This document shows, piece by piece, positions 23,901-35,651 of a stretch of DNA of 64,000 nucleotides. The DNA is taken from the NCBI GenBank assembly GCA_026936335.1, contig JAPMXV010000056.1:186001-250000 (forward strand), in the 5' to 3' direction. The position numbers were made by a program, and so were the translations under genes. The notes under the pieces were generated by a model. That model was not told where the DNA came from. It ran no database searches and saw nothing but the letters and a program-made list of their open reading frames with translations. Positions within the stretch are counted from its first letter, which is position 1, and each line of letters opens with the position of its first letter. This DNA comes from Mantamonas sphyraenae. Lineage: Eukaryota > CRuMs > Mantamonadidae.

Positions 23901-26211
23901 CCAGTGCCTCCTGCACCACGCCTGCAGGCGTGTGTGTGCGTTCTCGATCAGAACACGGGGTTGCCCCAGCGGCTCCAAGCACCGCAACGTTTCTCTTGAC
24001 CGCCACCAGCTTCTTCTTCACAAACCTCAAGCTGAGGCAGTCTTTCGGTGATTGAGATGTCAAAGTCTCCACAATCACGGTCCGCTGGTGCTTCGTAAAT
24101 GGCAGGCCCACCATCCCCGTGTGCATCCCGCAAACAAGCGCCCCGACTGCGTTCCGTTCGAGCACCACACCGTCCAGCGTGTACTCGTGCAACGAGCCGG
24201 TGGTGGTTGTACTTCCCTCTGCGTCGTCAGCCTTCTCGATCGCCGTTTCCAGCAGTTGCTCAAACTCGGTCTCAATCACCTCCAACCGGGCCCCAACGTC
24301 CCCTCCCTGCTGCGCCACGTCGTTGAATGCCTGTACATGGCGAACGGCCTGCTGCAGGGCAAGTTTTGCGGCGGTACCATGCTTGTGCAGCTGCTGAACA
24401 ACGTGTTTTCCGTGCAGAGGGTCTCCATCATGCGCATCCCCGCCTTGCTTGCCCTCCTCTTCCGCTGTGTTTTCCTCTTCCGCTGTGTTCTCCTCGTCAG
24501 CTGTGTCCTCCTCCTTTCCCGTGTTCTCCTCTTCAGCTGTGTCCTCCTCTTCAGCTGTGTCCTCCTCTTCAGCGGCGCCTTCAAGGTCCGCGCACTGCGC
24601 GAATTCGCGGATCGGCTCCGGAGAAAACCAGGCCAGGTTGCCTTGGAAGCCTAGCACATACATAACAGAGGGCAGTTTCAGATTGTTGCTGACCACGTCC
24701 AGGCACTCCTCCTCCAATGCTTCGTCCATGGTAACTTCCGTGACCTCAGACGGGATGGCATTCCGGATCAGCCACACCGCCTGCGCCCCGTTGACATCGC
24801 TCGACCCTGCCACTGCAGCAGCACGCTTCTGCCGGCTGTTGGCGCTCTCACCCAGAGACTGCAAGGCACAAAGCCGAGATAGAGAGCGTGTGGCCGCAAT
24901 CTGGTCGCCAGGAGGGCATTCCCCACGTAGAGCTGCGTCAAGCGTTGGCTTTGAAGAAACAAAACAGATCTGCTCGTACTTGGCACTGCGCACAAGGCAC
25001 AGCAGCTGCCTGATGCCCTTGTGGCTGCTGTTCAGCGTGGTGGTGGACGACGGGCTCTTGATGATCGCAGACGTAACCAGATGCAGGTCGACAACGAGTG
25101 TTTTCGCCTCCCGGTTTGTCATATCCCACCCCGTGTGTTGTACATGTTGCAAGCCGAACACCTCCTTGCATGGCTGGAGCTTCTTGCGGGTGCCGTTGTT
25201 CCCAATGGTGGCCAACAACGACACCATTCCCTCGACCGTGGCCTTTCCATCCGAAACCAGTTCGTACAGGTCATCAACCACCCTTTCCTTCTCACTCCGT
25301 GTATCATCCTTCTTCTTCTTGCCTTTTCCCTTGGCATTTCTGCGATTCCGGCCCCTCCCTCCGCCACTGCTGCTGCTACTGCTGCTGCTGCTGCTGCTGC
25401 TGGCAGATGGCTCCATTTCGGCATCTCTCTGGGCCTGCTCGTTCTCGACGGTCTCTACGACTCTGAAGTACACTGTGAGTGCCAGTTTGAGGCTCTCTAG
25501 AGAGTTGGAGGACAGCTGTGTTTGTGCATGGCCTTCCTCCACGTTCTTTGCCCTCCCCTCCTCACTCTGACGTTGGGTTGCGCGTTCCAAGTCTTCCCGT
25601 ACTGTTTCATGCAGTCCATTCCAGTACGCCTGCCACTCGTCAAGTGCCAGCTCGTCCAGAGAGTCCTGCACCAGCTTCAGGCGTTCTTTCCCTTTCCGGC
25701 CCTTCTTCTTTCCAGAAAAAACCAAAAGCTGAGCCAGTTCTTCCTGGTCCAACTCATCAACGCGTGTGATAGTATCCTTTGGAAGCTGCTCCTCTGCATC
25801 ATCGGTCTCCTTGTCGCTCAGCCCATTCTCGGCGGGTGTGCCGTCAGACAATCCCAGGCGCCGCAACAGGTCAAGTTTTGGCGGCATGTGCAGCGGTGGG
25901 GGAGGTTTGAGCAGTGTCACCACCAAGCGGTGCTCGTTGTCATACTCGGCGTTGACCACAGAGGGCATGGACTTGGCTACCTCCAGCTTTTCATCGTCGG
26001 CGATCCCGTCCATGGTCATGCAGAGTTGGGTGCGTGGGGGCTGGCACGGTCTGCCCGTGAACCTGTTCTTCGACAGCTCCGATGTGTGCCAGTCGGCACC
26101 CACCAGTTCCTTGCGATGGATTCCCAAATAGCGGTCCAGAGTGTTGGCCTGTTGCTGGTCTGTTGTTTCCCTGCGTTCGTTTCTGCCACCTCCGGACTGC
26201 ACATGCGACAA
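20941..26211 (-). CDS. Giant TnpB/Fanzor-like RuvC nuclease with zinc ribbon (about 1,750 residues, single exon)
   Basis: One open frame of 1,757 codons. The C-terminal 330 residues carry the TnpB/Fanzor layout: RuvC-I FGFDLGFDW (D1435); a basic bridge-like helix (RLARLDKHKDKHKWR); LLAQSKFYGG, where TnpB has the RuvC-II Glu but Gln stands here; then AEWHTSSVCICG (E1596), matching the relocated glutamate before TS-x-x-C known in Fanzors. A zinc ribbon (C1603/C1605, C1626/C1629) and RuvC-III SDRDVRG (D1657/D1659) follow. The tail RRSARIAGKRRAD may be a nuclear signal. The N-terminal 1,400 residues are unfamiliar, with a Ser run and an acidic repeat. The frame opens with TTG at 26211; the first ATG is at about 26019, and CATGTGCAG near 26197 could be a splice acceptor, so the true start is open. 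Fanzors are typically well under half this size. Confidence 0.72.
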   Translation of the reverse strand: MSHVQSGGGRNERRETTDQQQANTLDRYLGIHRKELVGADWHTSELSKNRFTGRPCQPPRTQLCMTMDGIADDEKLEVAKSMPSVVNAEYDNEHRLVVTLLKPPPPLHMPPKLDLLRRLGLSDGTPAENGLSDKETDDAEEQLPKDTITRVDELDQEELAQLLVFSGKKKGRKGKERLKLVQDSLDELALDEWQAYWNGLHETVREDLERATQRQSEEGRAKNVEEGHAQTQLSSNSLESLKLALTVYFRVVETVENEQAQRDAEMEPSASSSSSSSSSSSSGGGRGRNRRNAKGKGKKKKDDTRSEKERVVDDLYELVSDGKATVEGMVSLLATIGNNGTRKKLQPCKEVFGLQHVQHTGWDMTNREAKTLVVDLHLVTSAIIKSPSSTTTLNSSHKGIRQLLCLVRSAKYEQICFVSSKPTLDAALRGECPPGDQIAATRSLSRLCALQSLGESANSRQKRAAAVAGSSDVNGAQAVWLIRNAIPSEVTEVTMDEALEEECLDVVSNNLKLPSVMYVLGFQGNLAWFSPEPIREFAQCADLEGAAEEEDTAEEEDTAEEENTGKEEDTADEENTAEEENTAEEEGKQGGDAHDGDPLHGKHVVQQLHKHGTAAKLALQQAVRHVQAFNDVAQQGGDVGARLEVIETEFEQLLETAIEKADDAEGSTTTTGSLHEYTLDGVVLERNAVGALVCGMHTGMVGLPFTKHQRTVIVETLTSQSPKDCLSLRFVKKKLVAVKRNVAVLGAAGATPCSDRERTHTPAGVVQEALGTDTMDWALLNRLCTYARASTGNVNLLAEPVLVEHSIQLPHTLAVHKRHEVELKDGKRGVVNVSMHSVLPRNPSVFVDEDLKEAFRVLMSPPAQGGPQLSEEEATVIGDMVKRLQRDRPGAEGDGESPRDDDEIDARDELQPQRSKVASSSSVANTMEQDTTLDTTQLGLLKYLLQMMRWKELAEVTKSLGSVSSQWAPAHECTAATQLCAVSRLANDVKVEEMARVNKLLRLDEPKERERAGDARLSRASKQKAKAALSSRDQELVPNVSTLQLAFQAARSNTEAATELGPKPTLSPSMCETLVKFTAAEVKAKVTASSVPIRFGKCVAEALDLLGGDSQNPEAVTAARDLAVCAIARLEYWTVNGVLKTLSNHEMSTTNWKVLDWKRKKTHTTREWREHVKSMYRKRHGQQGVAMLQHLGEILENDGVTNFFDTDTTTEEEDDGEEQAEDTVDHAVVQYLKSSGVQFNSDDKQLVLTPTHFNPGGGLSALLPTGSVKSEADALAHWDVVKTSPFLYKEEYLSVAEYDASWHRRVHGLPVDKHSGLTAPALAALPMLLFMAPLVSRMSRQILDAWCGGWSVSPEGRLRVVLYKAAKATAKTNDLQEILQPTDGFRRAIDNARGNLSKAHDVHTQRQLAKDFVRVLVTAKRAGLGKQVVQAFGFDLGFDWLARVPGHRRTGRKHQRDFSGIHGDPSLVKDTVFLVDDIGRRKDTYCVFVWDGNELLQHKIGNPSHSDLRAKAHLHRLARLDKHKDKHKWRAEHEHSRKVLRQEAQRLVSITRQVARAFGKSHCVLLAQSKFYGGLSLSNRVNTLIAEEMPWVDVAEWHTSSVCICGRALTRTVEHTVSKWDRQLACLHCGGSQNHHNERTALFAYIQDKIGLPVISDRDVRGCQGIVWRMMCLWATGKEPEAFSPRCKKAQKKKCAEEELKACLQRVFGDAEPKTEVIEVTLQEQDKQSEEMAQPTRRSARIAGKRRADVQGGGKE
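24466..24575 (-). repeat. Acidic coding minisatellite within the Fanzor-like gene
   Basis: Units of about 18 bp (plus strand TCTTCAGCTGTGTCCTCC) encode repeats of E-E-E-D-T-A / E-E-E-N-T-A at about residues 545-582, separating the N-terminal region from the rest of the protein. Confidence 0.85.
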
Positions 26212-26347
26212 GATTACTAGCAGTGCCTAGAGCAACACTGCGCTCCTCTTACAGCTGATAAGAATGACTTGTGTGACCGCTTTTGTTGGAAAATGAACCG
26301 CGCTCAGAGTGTGCACAGCGCGCTGGTTTGGACAACACCGCACCAGC

Positions 26348-27570
26348 ATGGAGGTGGAGTTTCAAGGTATCTTGGACGAGCGAAAGCGGACGCAGGGGGT
26401 GGTGTATGCGAGCGCATTCAGCGGAGATGGCCAGTGGCTCGCGTGCGGCGACTCGCAAGGGAGGGTGATGTTGTGGGAGATCACGCGGTTCCTGTCGGCC
26501 AGGTATTGTCTGGACTCGAGCGCAACGTCGTCAGAACCCGTATACACTCTGTGGATGCCTGGGAAGCAACCTGTGTACACGGTGTGCTTTGTGCAGTTGG
26601 AGAACGGGCAATCGTTGCTGGTTAGGTGAGTCGCGGTGCAAGTGGGCACAGTAGAGGACGTTGCAGAGGGCAGATGTGCAGGAGACATGCTGACACGGTG
26701 TGCATGGATTGTGCTCGCGTCGCCGTGGTGCAGTGGAGGCGACCAGAACATCGTGGCGTGGGCGTGGGAGGAACTTGTGGAGGGCGAGGGCGGGAAGGAA
26801 GGTGTGGAGCCCGTGTTTGAGGTGACAAACCCACAGAAGCAGCTGGGACGGGGCGTGATGCAGGCTGTGGCCGAGACAAACGACATTGCGTTTGACAGGC
26901 GGCGTCAGGTGCTGTACAGTGCAGCAGGGAACGGGTGTACGTACAGCTGGGATTTGGAGAAGCTGGAAGCAAGCAACACGTTTGACGGCGGAAGCGCTTC
27001 TGTGCACGCTGTGCACGCCCTGGAATACTCTGAACAGGATCTCATTACAGGAGAAGAGGACGGCCTTGTGCGTATGTGGGATGTGCGCAGCAGCAGTCGC
27101 GTGGCGCTTGTCCTGGACCCGAGCACAGGGAAGGCCAGCGGATCGCGGACAGGGAGCAGCAACGGGAATGGTGGTGGCCGTGGATTTCAAGTGTGGCGGT
27201 AAACCAGGACGAGAGCTGGATGGTGTGTGGAGGCGGGGCCGGCTACCTGACAATGTGGCACCTGGCGTCGCAGGATCTGAACAGCGTGATGCCGACAGAG
27301 GCAGCTGTGCAGGCGTTGAGCATGGACAACGACTATATTTACAGTGCGGGCGAACAGGGCCTGCTGTGGCAGTGGCATCACAACGGTGAGCTGGAGCAGA
27401 ACATTCGCACGCGTGCAAACAGCGTGTTTACTGTCAGTCACAACAGCGAAGACGGCGTCCAGGAGCGACAAACGGACGTGCAAAAGGTGATTGCGTGTGC
27501 AGGCAACTCGGAGTATGTGGAAGTGTTTGGAGAGAGTGGAAACAGGATCGTGCGACTCGTTGTTCCCTGA
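26348..27570 (+). CDS. THOC6: THO complex subunit 6, WD40 protein (one frame break)
   Basis: Exon 1 is 26348..26625 and exon 2 starts at 26734 (GTGAGT donor, GCAG acceptor, phase kept). WD40 blades are visible: VVYASAFSGDGQWLACGDSQ, GGDQNIVAWAW, DLITGEEDGLVRMWD. The segment WISSVAVNQDESWMVCGGG then LTMWHL matches the diagnostic THOC6 motif (W-I-G, D-W-M/L-V-C-G-G-G, L-T-L-W-H-L), and AGNSEYVEVF matches its last blade. THOC6 belongs to the TREX complex that couples transcription to mRNA export. At about 27179, inside GGTGGTGGCCGTGG, the frame changes by one base; no intron of sensible size fits. About 371 residues in total. Confidence 0.87.
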
Positions 27571-27735
27571 CGGGAACGAACACCAAAACACACTCAGTTT
27601 GAATGAAGGAGTGAGAATGGGAACAAGGAACAAAGGGGGCAGGAGAATACAGTGAAAGACGGTGCCTTGTGCAAGTGCGAGAGAGGTGCTGCGTTGGCGG
27701 CCCCAAGCAAACGCTTGTTTTCCAACGCACCTGGG

Positions 27736-28399
27736 ATGGTGAGTGATTCGACGGACTTGACAGAGAGGAAGGAGGGTGTGCAAACACACAGTTGGCGGTC
27801 ACTGACAAAGGCGTGTGGGGGTAACAGTCGAAACGCAAGACGTTGCTGCAGCAGTTTGCAAACGAGGTGGAGACACCCGAGGAGGGCCAGCAGGTGGCGC
27901 TGGTGCTGGAGAACAAGGGATCGTACAACTTTTTGGTGCAGTTGGCCAGTGAGGAAGGGGTAGAGAGCAGCGAGGAGGAGCGGCAGGTGCTTGTGCGGTT
28001 GCCGGCCAAGTTCAGGAATGCGCTGTACGTCAAGCGGGGATCCTACGTGATTGTGGACACTGGTGAAGACGCTACCGAGGGACTGGCTGGGTCGATTGCG
28101 ACTGTGATGAATGCCAAGAGCATCAAGAGTATGCGCAAGCAGGGCACATGGTACGTGGCGGGGAGATGCTCGGGGAGGTGGCAACGGCGCGTGTGCTCAC
28201 ACCACGGGAGTTGGGGACACACAGGCCCTTTGTACAGGAGGAGGAGGACGAGCAAGAGGGAGCAGACGGGGAGTTGGAGGCAGAAGAGGACGGAGAGGAC
28301 GATTTGCTGCAGAATCCGAACCACGCTCGGTTCCACGCGATGGCCAGCGACAGCGACAGTGACTCGTCATCAAGCGACGAGGAGGAAGAAGAGGAGTGA
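27736..28399 (+). CDS. EIF1AD: EIF1AD-like eIF1A-domain protein
   Basis: Exons 27736..27738, 27828..28150 and 28225..28399 give 166 residues, like the 165 of human EIF1AD. The first coding exon is only the start codon: ATG is followed directly by GTGAGT, and the next exon restores MSKRKTLLQQFANEVE, the family start. The S1/OB fold (GQQVALVLENKGSYNFLVQL, LPAKFRNALYVKRGSYVIVD) is followed by KQGTW, split across the second intron, and an acidic Ser/Asp/Glu tail. The family is nuclear and related to translation initiation factor 1A. Confidence 0.92.
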
Positions 28400-28458
28400 T
28401 GTGATAAAACAAAGTGGGGCCTGGACGCCAATTGAACATGCATTTGTGGTCGTGGAGT

Positions 28459-30233
28459 TCACCTGCGGCCCTTGCGCAGGGCAAGGGAGCGAGCAGAAAC
28501 TATGTGGTTGCGCAGGGAGCGCCAGGTGATGTTTGAGCCACCCTGTTCAAACTTGATGGTGGCTGAAAACGGGGGCTGCACACGGAGGTAGTGCATGCCG
28601 TCGGAGCTGGGAATCTGTACAATGTTTTCGTTGCCCACCTGGAGGGCGGTGAGGTCGTCCCAGTTTAACCTGGGTGCGTCGAGAGAGGCCTCGTCGTGGA
28701 TAGAGGAGGCTGTATCTGTGGCCAAGGAGCTGCTTGGGAGCTGATGCTCGTCGTCGTCAGCACCGGGCATGCCGGACATGAGCCATTCGGCAGCTTCCTC
28801 CAGCTGCGGGTGTCTGCGCAGCGCTTGCTGAGCATGTTCCTGCTCAAAGCCCATTTCCAACAGCCTGGCCATTGCCTCATCATGCTCTGGTCGACTGTCT
28901 GCAGGCTCCTCGGACCTCATGGTGCCGGGTTGGGTGCCCGGTCCGCTGGAGTGAGGGGTCTCGTCGCTCTCGGGGTCCATGTCGGCCTCGCTGGCCATGG
29001 TGGCGACACCCAAAGATCCCGTGGAGGGGTCACTGGCGGTGGTTGCTTCTGTGTCACTTTCGTGAGGAGGGGTGTGCTCGTGCTGCGTGACGTCAGCGGG
29101 AACGGAACGGAATAGGTGGTCTGCGTCGAGGAGGACGTCAAAGGAGATGCAGTTGTCGCGTAGGGTGTTGTCATGAAACTTTTCGTCGGCGAGGGAGTGG
29201 AGATCGAAGCTCATGAGGCAGTCGGCGAGGTTGGGTTCGGTGAGGGTCACCACAAGGCGTTTGTTTGACACGTGCACCACACCCTGTGTGGACAGCACCT
29301 CTTCGTTGCTGCTAAACATGCTTGTGAGACTGGTGAAGAACCCGGAGGATTTCGACTTTGTCCGTTTCCTGTGTGGTGCGCACGTGGCGGTGTTGTTTGT
29401 GTCAGCGACGAGAGAGAGTTCGGGACCGTTTCCGCCGCGTCGTTTCCCCCGTGGGAGCGCGAGTAGGAGCCGAGGTGAGCCTACCTGGACAACGTGAGCT
29501 CGATTCCGATGCATGAAAGGAGAAACTGCTCCCCGGAATACTCAGTGTGGGGTGGGGTCACGAGCATGGGCTCGCCGTAGCCCGTGGAACGGAACTGCGG
29601 TCCATTCCGCGTCAGCACCACGGGAGAGGACTCGTCGTCATCGTCGTTGCCGTGCCTATCCACAGACGGTTCCATGGCATAGCCATCATCATAATCGGCG
29701 GCGTCCGTGTCGATGCCATAGGCACCCGAGACTTGCGTGGCGGTGGGTGGAATCTGGTAAAACTCGCTTGCGCCGCCCATGCCCATGCCAGACACGGACA
29801 GATCCATCATGGGAGCAGACATGCCTTCCGAAGTACGTGCCACGTGGCCCTGTTGCTCCAGGATGTGTGCGGTGCGCGGTGCGTATTGAGGCGTGTGCAG
29901 TCCGGCCTGCTCGGCGAGCCGCTGTGCTGCGTGTGTGTGTTCCTCTTCGGACAGCGCACGTGCCAGCTCTGCATCGGCGTCGATTTCTTCTTGTGTTTGT
30001 CCCAGGCCGAATCTGTCGCCGCCTGCTGCGTGCTGTCCTTCCTCGGAGAGTGCGTACGCCATGGCCAGGTCGTCGTGCTCGTCGTAGCCCGTGCCTCCGT
30101 CACCTAGCATGTATGACGAGGAGGACGACGAGGAGGAGGAGGAGGAGGAGGCCGCGCCCAGACCTGCCCCGTCATCGACGCTGGCCGAAAGGTCAATTTC
30201 GACGATCTCGCCTTCGTCAAACACCGAAGACAT
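28459..30233 (-). CDS. UBA-domain protein with UIM-like motifs and possible GRAM/PH-like fold
   Basis: Two exons, 29485..30233 and 28459..29368 (intron GTAGGC/CACAG, 116 nt), give 552 residues. Near the N-terminus, acidic helices DDLAMAYALSEEG and DAELARALSEEE look like ubiquitin-interacting motifs. A region with EQFLLSCIGIELTL, GVVHVSNKRLVVTL and IKFEQGGSNITWRSL resembles a GRAM/PH-like domain of the WBP2 kind, interrupted by a long Ser/Glu insert. A UBA domain (ARLLEMGFEQEHAQQALRRH) lies at about residues 410-450. A ubiquitin adaptor at membranes is a guess. UBA is firm; the rest is tentative. Confidence 0.75.
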
Positions 30234-30356
30234 TTCGTTGGCTGAGCAGAGCAGTGAGCGGATTGGGACAAAGACACCAGCGACAAATTCATTGACGGTG
30301 CATGCGGCGTGTGTGTGTATGTATGGGTGGGTGCGCGTGCGTGTGCATCTGATGGC

Positions 30357-31807
30357 TTAGTAGGTGTAGTTGGCCTGGAAGAGGCTCTCGCTGTCACCTT
30401 GGGCATCCTCCTCAAACTCGCCGAGGGTGGCCATGGCGTTGGCCTTGGCACGTGCGAGGAAGGCATCCTGAGCAGCCTGGACGTTTTCCGGGTTGCCCTG
30501 CCATGCCTTGAGGCAGGAAGCCTGCAGGGCGCGGCCAAAGGAGAAGGAGAGGTTCCAGGGGCGCTTGATGTTGAGCTCCTTGGAGTTCATGGCGGCCAGG
30601 TACTTGGTGGCGTCGAGTTCCGAGACACCGCCGGAAAGGAAGTTGATGCCGGGCAGGGCAGCAGGCACGGTGCGCGAGAGGGAAGTGACGGTGCCCAGGG
30701 CAATGTCAAAGGCGGTCACCTTGTCGCGACCGGCAAACTCGGAGCCCGGAAGAACCATGTTGGGCTTGAGGAGGGCGCCCTCGAGGAGGACGTGGTGGTC
30801 GTTGAGGGCCTTGAAGGTATGTGCCAAGACGTTCTGGGTCACCTTGGCGCACACGGTGATGTCGTGGTCGCCATCCATGAGGATCTCAGGCTCGACAATG
30901 GGCACCAGGCCGTTTGCCTGCGAGATGGCGGCGTAGCGTGCCAGCACGTGCGCGTTCTCCTCAATGGCGAGCTGCGAGGGCTGGCCGTTGGAAGGGTTGA
31001 TCTTGAGCACGCAGCGCCTACAAAACGTGGTGGTTGGGAGGACAGTGTAGGTGTGAGTGGCCGCACGCCAGAGACAAGTGAGAGAGCACCGGGGCAAGAG
31101 GGGAAATCGCGGACGACGACTGTGCGAAAACTGTGTGCAGGGACGTACCACTTGGCGAAGCGGGCACCAGCTTCGTAGTACTTGATGCAGCGGGTGTCCA
31201 GGTCGGTGAGGCCCTGGGTGGTGGTTTCGCCGTCGGTACCGGGGAGGACCTTGACGCCCTTGTCGGTTTTGATGCCCGGGATCACGCCCTCCTTGGCAAG
31301 AAGCTCGACAAACGGGGTGTCGTCGCTTGCGTTGCCGAGAAGAGTCTCCTCATAGGTGATGGCACCGCTGATGTACTCGCCCATGCCTGTGGGGCAAAGT
31401 GCGCGTGTGTGAGAAAGCGAGGGCGGGGCGCGGAAGAAAACGGGCTCATGGAAGGATGCGCGCATTACCCTTGGTGGTGAACAGGAGCTCGCGGTAGGCC
31501 ACGCGGTTCTCGAGGGTGTTCTCGACGCTGATGGAGGCCAGGCGCTTGCCAATGGTGCCTGTGGACTCGTCAGCAGCCAGGATTCCCTTGCCCGGCTGGG
31601 CAATGGCGTTCTGTGTGCAGTGGTGGGTGGGAGAGGTCAGCGAACAAAAGGCAAAGGTCGTGCGGGCGGCTGGAAGTTTCCGGTCCGCCGAGGGCAAAGG
31701 GCCGAGCACGCTGCAGAGTGTGTGTGCACGCCTTGATGTGGACGGGAGACACGTACGGCGGTTTCGATAAGCTCGTCGCGATAGTCAGCTGCAGCAGAGG
31801 AAGACAT
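30357..31807 (-). CDS. FBA: Fructose-bisphosphate aldolase, class I
   Basis: Four exons, 31757..31807, 31469..31610, 31149..31386 and 30357..31017, encode 363 residues, the standard class I length. Introns are 146, 82 and 131 nt with GTACGT, GTAATG and GTACGT donors. Motifs: [29 protein letters not shown], the active-site lysine region [14 protein letters not shown] and [10 protein letters not shown], ending in the C-terminal tyrosine ANYTY needed for full activity. It cleaves fructose-1,6-bisphosphate in glycolysis through a Schiff base. GAPDH, the next-but-one glycolytic step, lies 2.3 kb away. Confidence 0.97.
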
Positions 31808-32012
31808 GGAAATGTGTGGTTTTCTCAAGGTGGTTGGGCGAGCGCATGGTGGTGGTGGTGGTGGACGCAAGAGGACACCTCAACACTGATGCACAACATG
31901 ACCTGGCAACGCGAACTTGCATTTTCGTGCACGACAACCACCCTGGGAACAGGATGGGCGTGCGTGTTGGAGAAAACGACGCGTTGCTCAGCAGGCTCGA
32001 CGCAGAGAGCGC

Positions 32013-33317
32013 TTAGTTGGTCTTCTTCATGGGCATGGAGAGGAAGGAGTGGGCCTGGGACTTGTTGCAAGTGCCGGCGCTGACGTCGCAGGTGTATCCG
32101 TTGGGGCAGCAGTGCTCGTGGTCGGAGCAGCAGGTGGCGTTGGCGTAGGGGCAGCAGCCATAGCCGCCGCTCTGCAGCTGGCAGCAGGTGGAGCCATCGG
32201 GGCAGCTGGAGCCACCGCTGGGGCACTTCACGTCACCGACAACGGGCTCGTCGTCAGCGATCTTGGCGTGGAACTTCTTGCCCATGGGGATCACGTCGTC
32301 CTCGTCGCTCTGCTTCTTGCACTGGCCCTGGGACAGGTCGCAGGTGTAGTCGTTGGGGCAGCAGTGCTGCTTGTCAGAGCAGCAGGTGGCGTTGGGGTAC
32401 GGGCAGCAGCCATAGCTACCGCTCTCCAGCTGGCAGCAGGTGGTGCCGTCCGGGCACGAGCTCTTGCCGTCGCCGCACTGCACGTCCTCAGTCTTGGGGT
32501 GAGCCGGGAACTTCTTCTTCATGGGCACAACGTGGCCGGTGGAGTTCTTGTTGCACTGGCCGGCGGCAACGTCGCAAGTGTAACCGTTGGGGCAGCAGTG
32601 CTGGTGGTCGGAGCAGCAGTCAGCCTCCTTGTACGGGCAGCAGCCATAGCCGCCGCTCGCAAGCTGGCAGCAGGTGGAGCTGTGAATATAACGAGGCAGC
32701 AACGACAATGGATGTGTGAGTGGACCAGCTGGGATTCACAAAAGGCAAGTGGAGCTTTTGGGGACGCCAAGATGTCCGGAGCCGATACACGCGAAAGGAG
32801 AGCGCAATGCGTTTCCAACCTACCCGTCTATACACAGCCGTACACAGTCACAGTCGACGCACAAACACGTACAACCACACATGCGCGCACGCAGTGGGCA
32901 CGTGGGCGAGGGGACAAGCAGTGGGGGGTGTCAGTGGACGTGAGGGCGTGTAGTTTTGCGGCAAACACAGAAAGGAGGGCCGTGAGAGGGGAAATTCCCA
33001 GGCGCCGCGTGAACAGCACAAAGACGGCTGTGCGTGGCCTAGAGTGCCAACATACCCGGGCACTGGCCTGAGTACGTGCGAAAGCAGGCGGGAAGAGGCA
33101 TTGGGTGTGAGTCAGGTGGTTGCAACACATGCTGTGTGGAAAAGAAACGTCGGTGGCACGGATTCGGTCCGGTTGGAAAAAAGCGCCAAACGGCACGCGC
33201 CGGCCCCCCCGGGTGCAATGTGGGTGCGCACAACCTACTCTTCTGGTCGGGGCACTCGCCACAGAGGACGACGGCCGCAAAGGTCACAACAACAAAGACG
33301 GTGAAAGTAAACTTCAT
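32013..33317 (-). CDS. Secreted granulin-repeat protein (three granulin domains, two microexons)
   Basis: Exons 33239..33317, 33056..33067 (12 nt), 32824..32827 (4 nt) and 32013..32679 encode 253 residues. The signal peptide is MKFTFTVFVVVTFAAVVLCG. Three granulin domains follow, each with CCQL, YGCCPY, CCSD, HCCPN and YTCD. Without the two tiny exons, the first domain lacks its opening CPDG. With them the protein reads ECPDQKSQCPDGSTCCQLAS, matching SCPDGTTCCQL and SCPDGSTCCQL in domains 2 and 3, and all phases close. Splice sites: GTAGGT, CAG/GTATGT, TAG/GTAGGT, CAG. Granulins are disulfide-rich secreted or lysosomal proteins. Confidence 0.9.
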
Positions 33318-33469
33318 CTCGAGTGTTTTTTTGGTTGTCGCGCACGACGCCACGTTGTCCAACACACATCCAATCCGCACACAAAAGCGTGGGAGTTGGC
33401 TGAAACCGTGTCCTCCCCCCGGGGGAACACCTCTGCCGAACGCCCACAATGCCCACAATGCCTCGATGC

Positions 33470-35556
<2,087 letters not shown>

Positions 35557-35651
35557 GCGAACAAGCTGCACAGCTTTGGACAATCAAGGCAAGGCTGCAT
35601 TTTGCTCCCACCACACACTCGTTTGACCATGGTTGAACACACACACACAGT

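Noticed and set aside
24449-25570. Plus-strand Ser/Phe-rich open frame
   Set aside because: Antisense to acidic and Ser-rich repeats of the Fanzor-like gene.
26222-26244. Short inverted repeat GCAGTG / CACTGC upstream of the Fanzor-like gene, considered as a transposon end
   Set aside because: Only 6 bp, no match to the 3' element arms and no target-site duplication seen.
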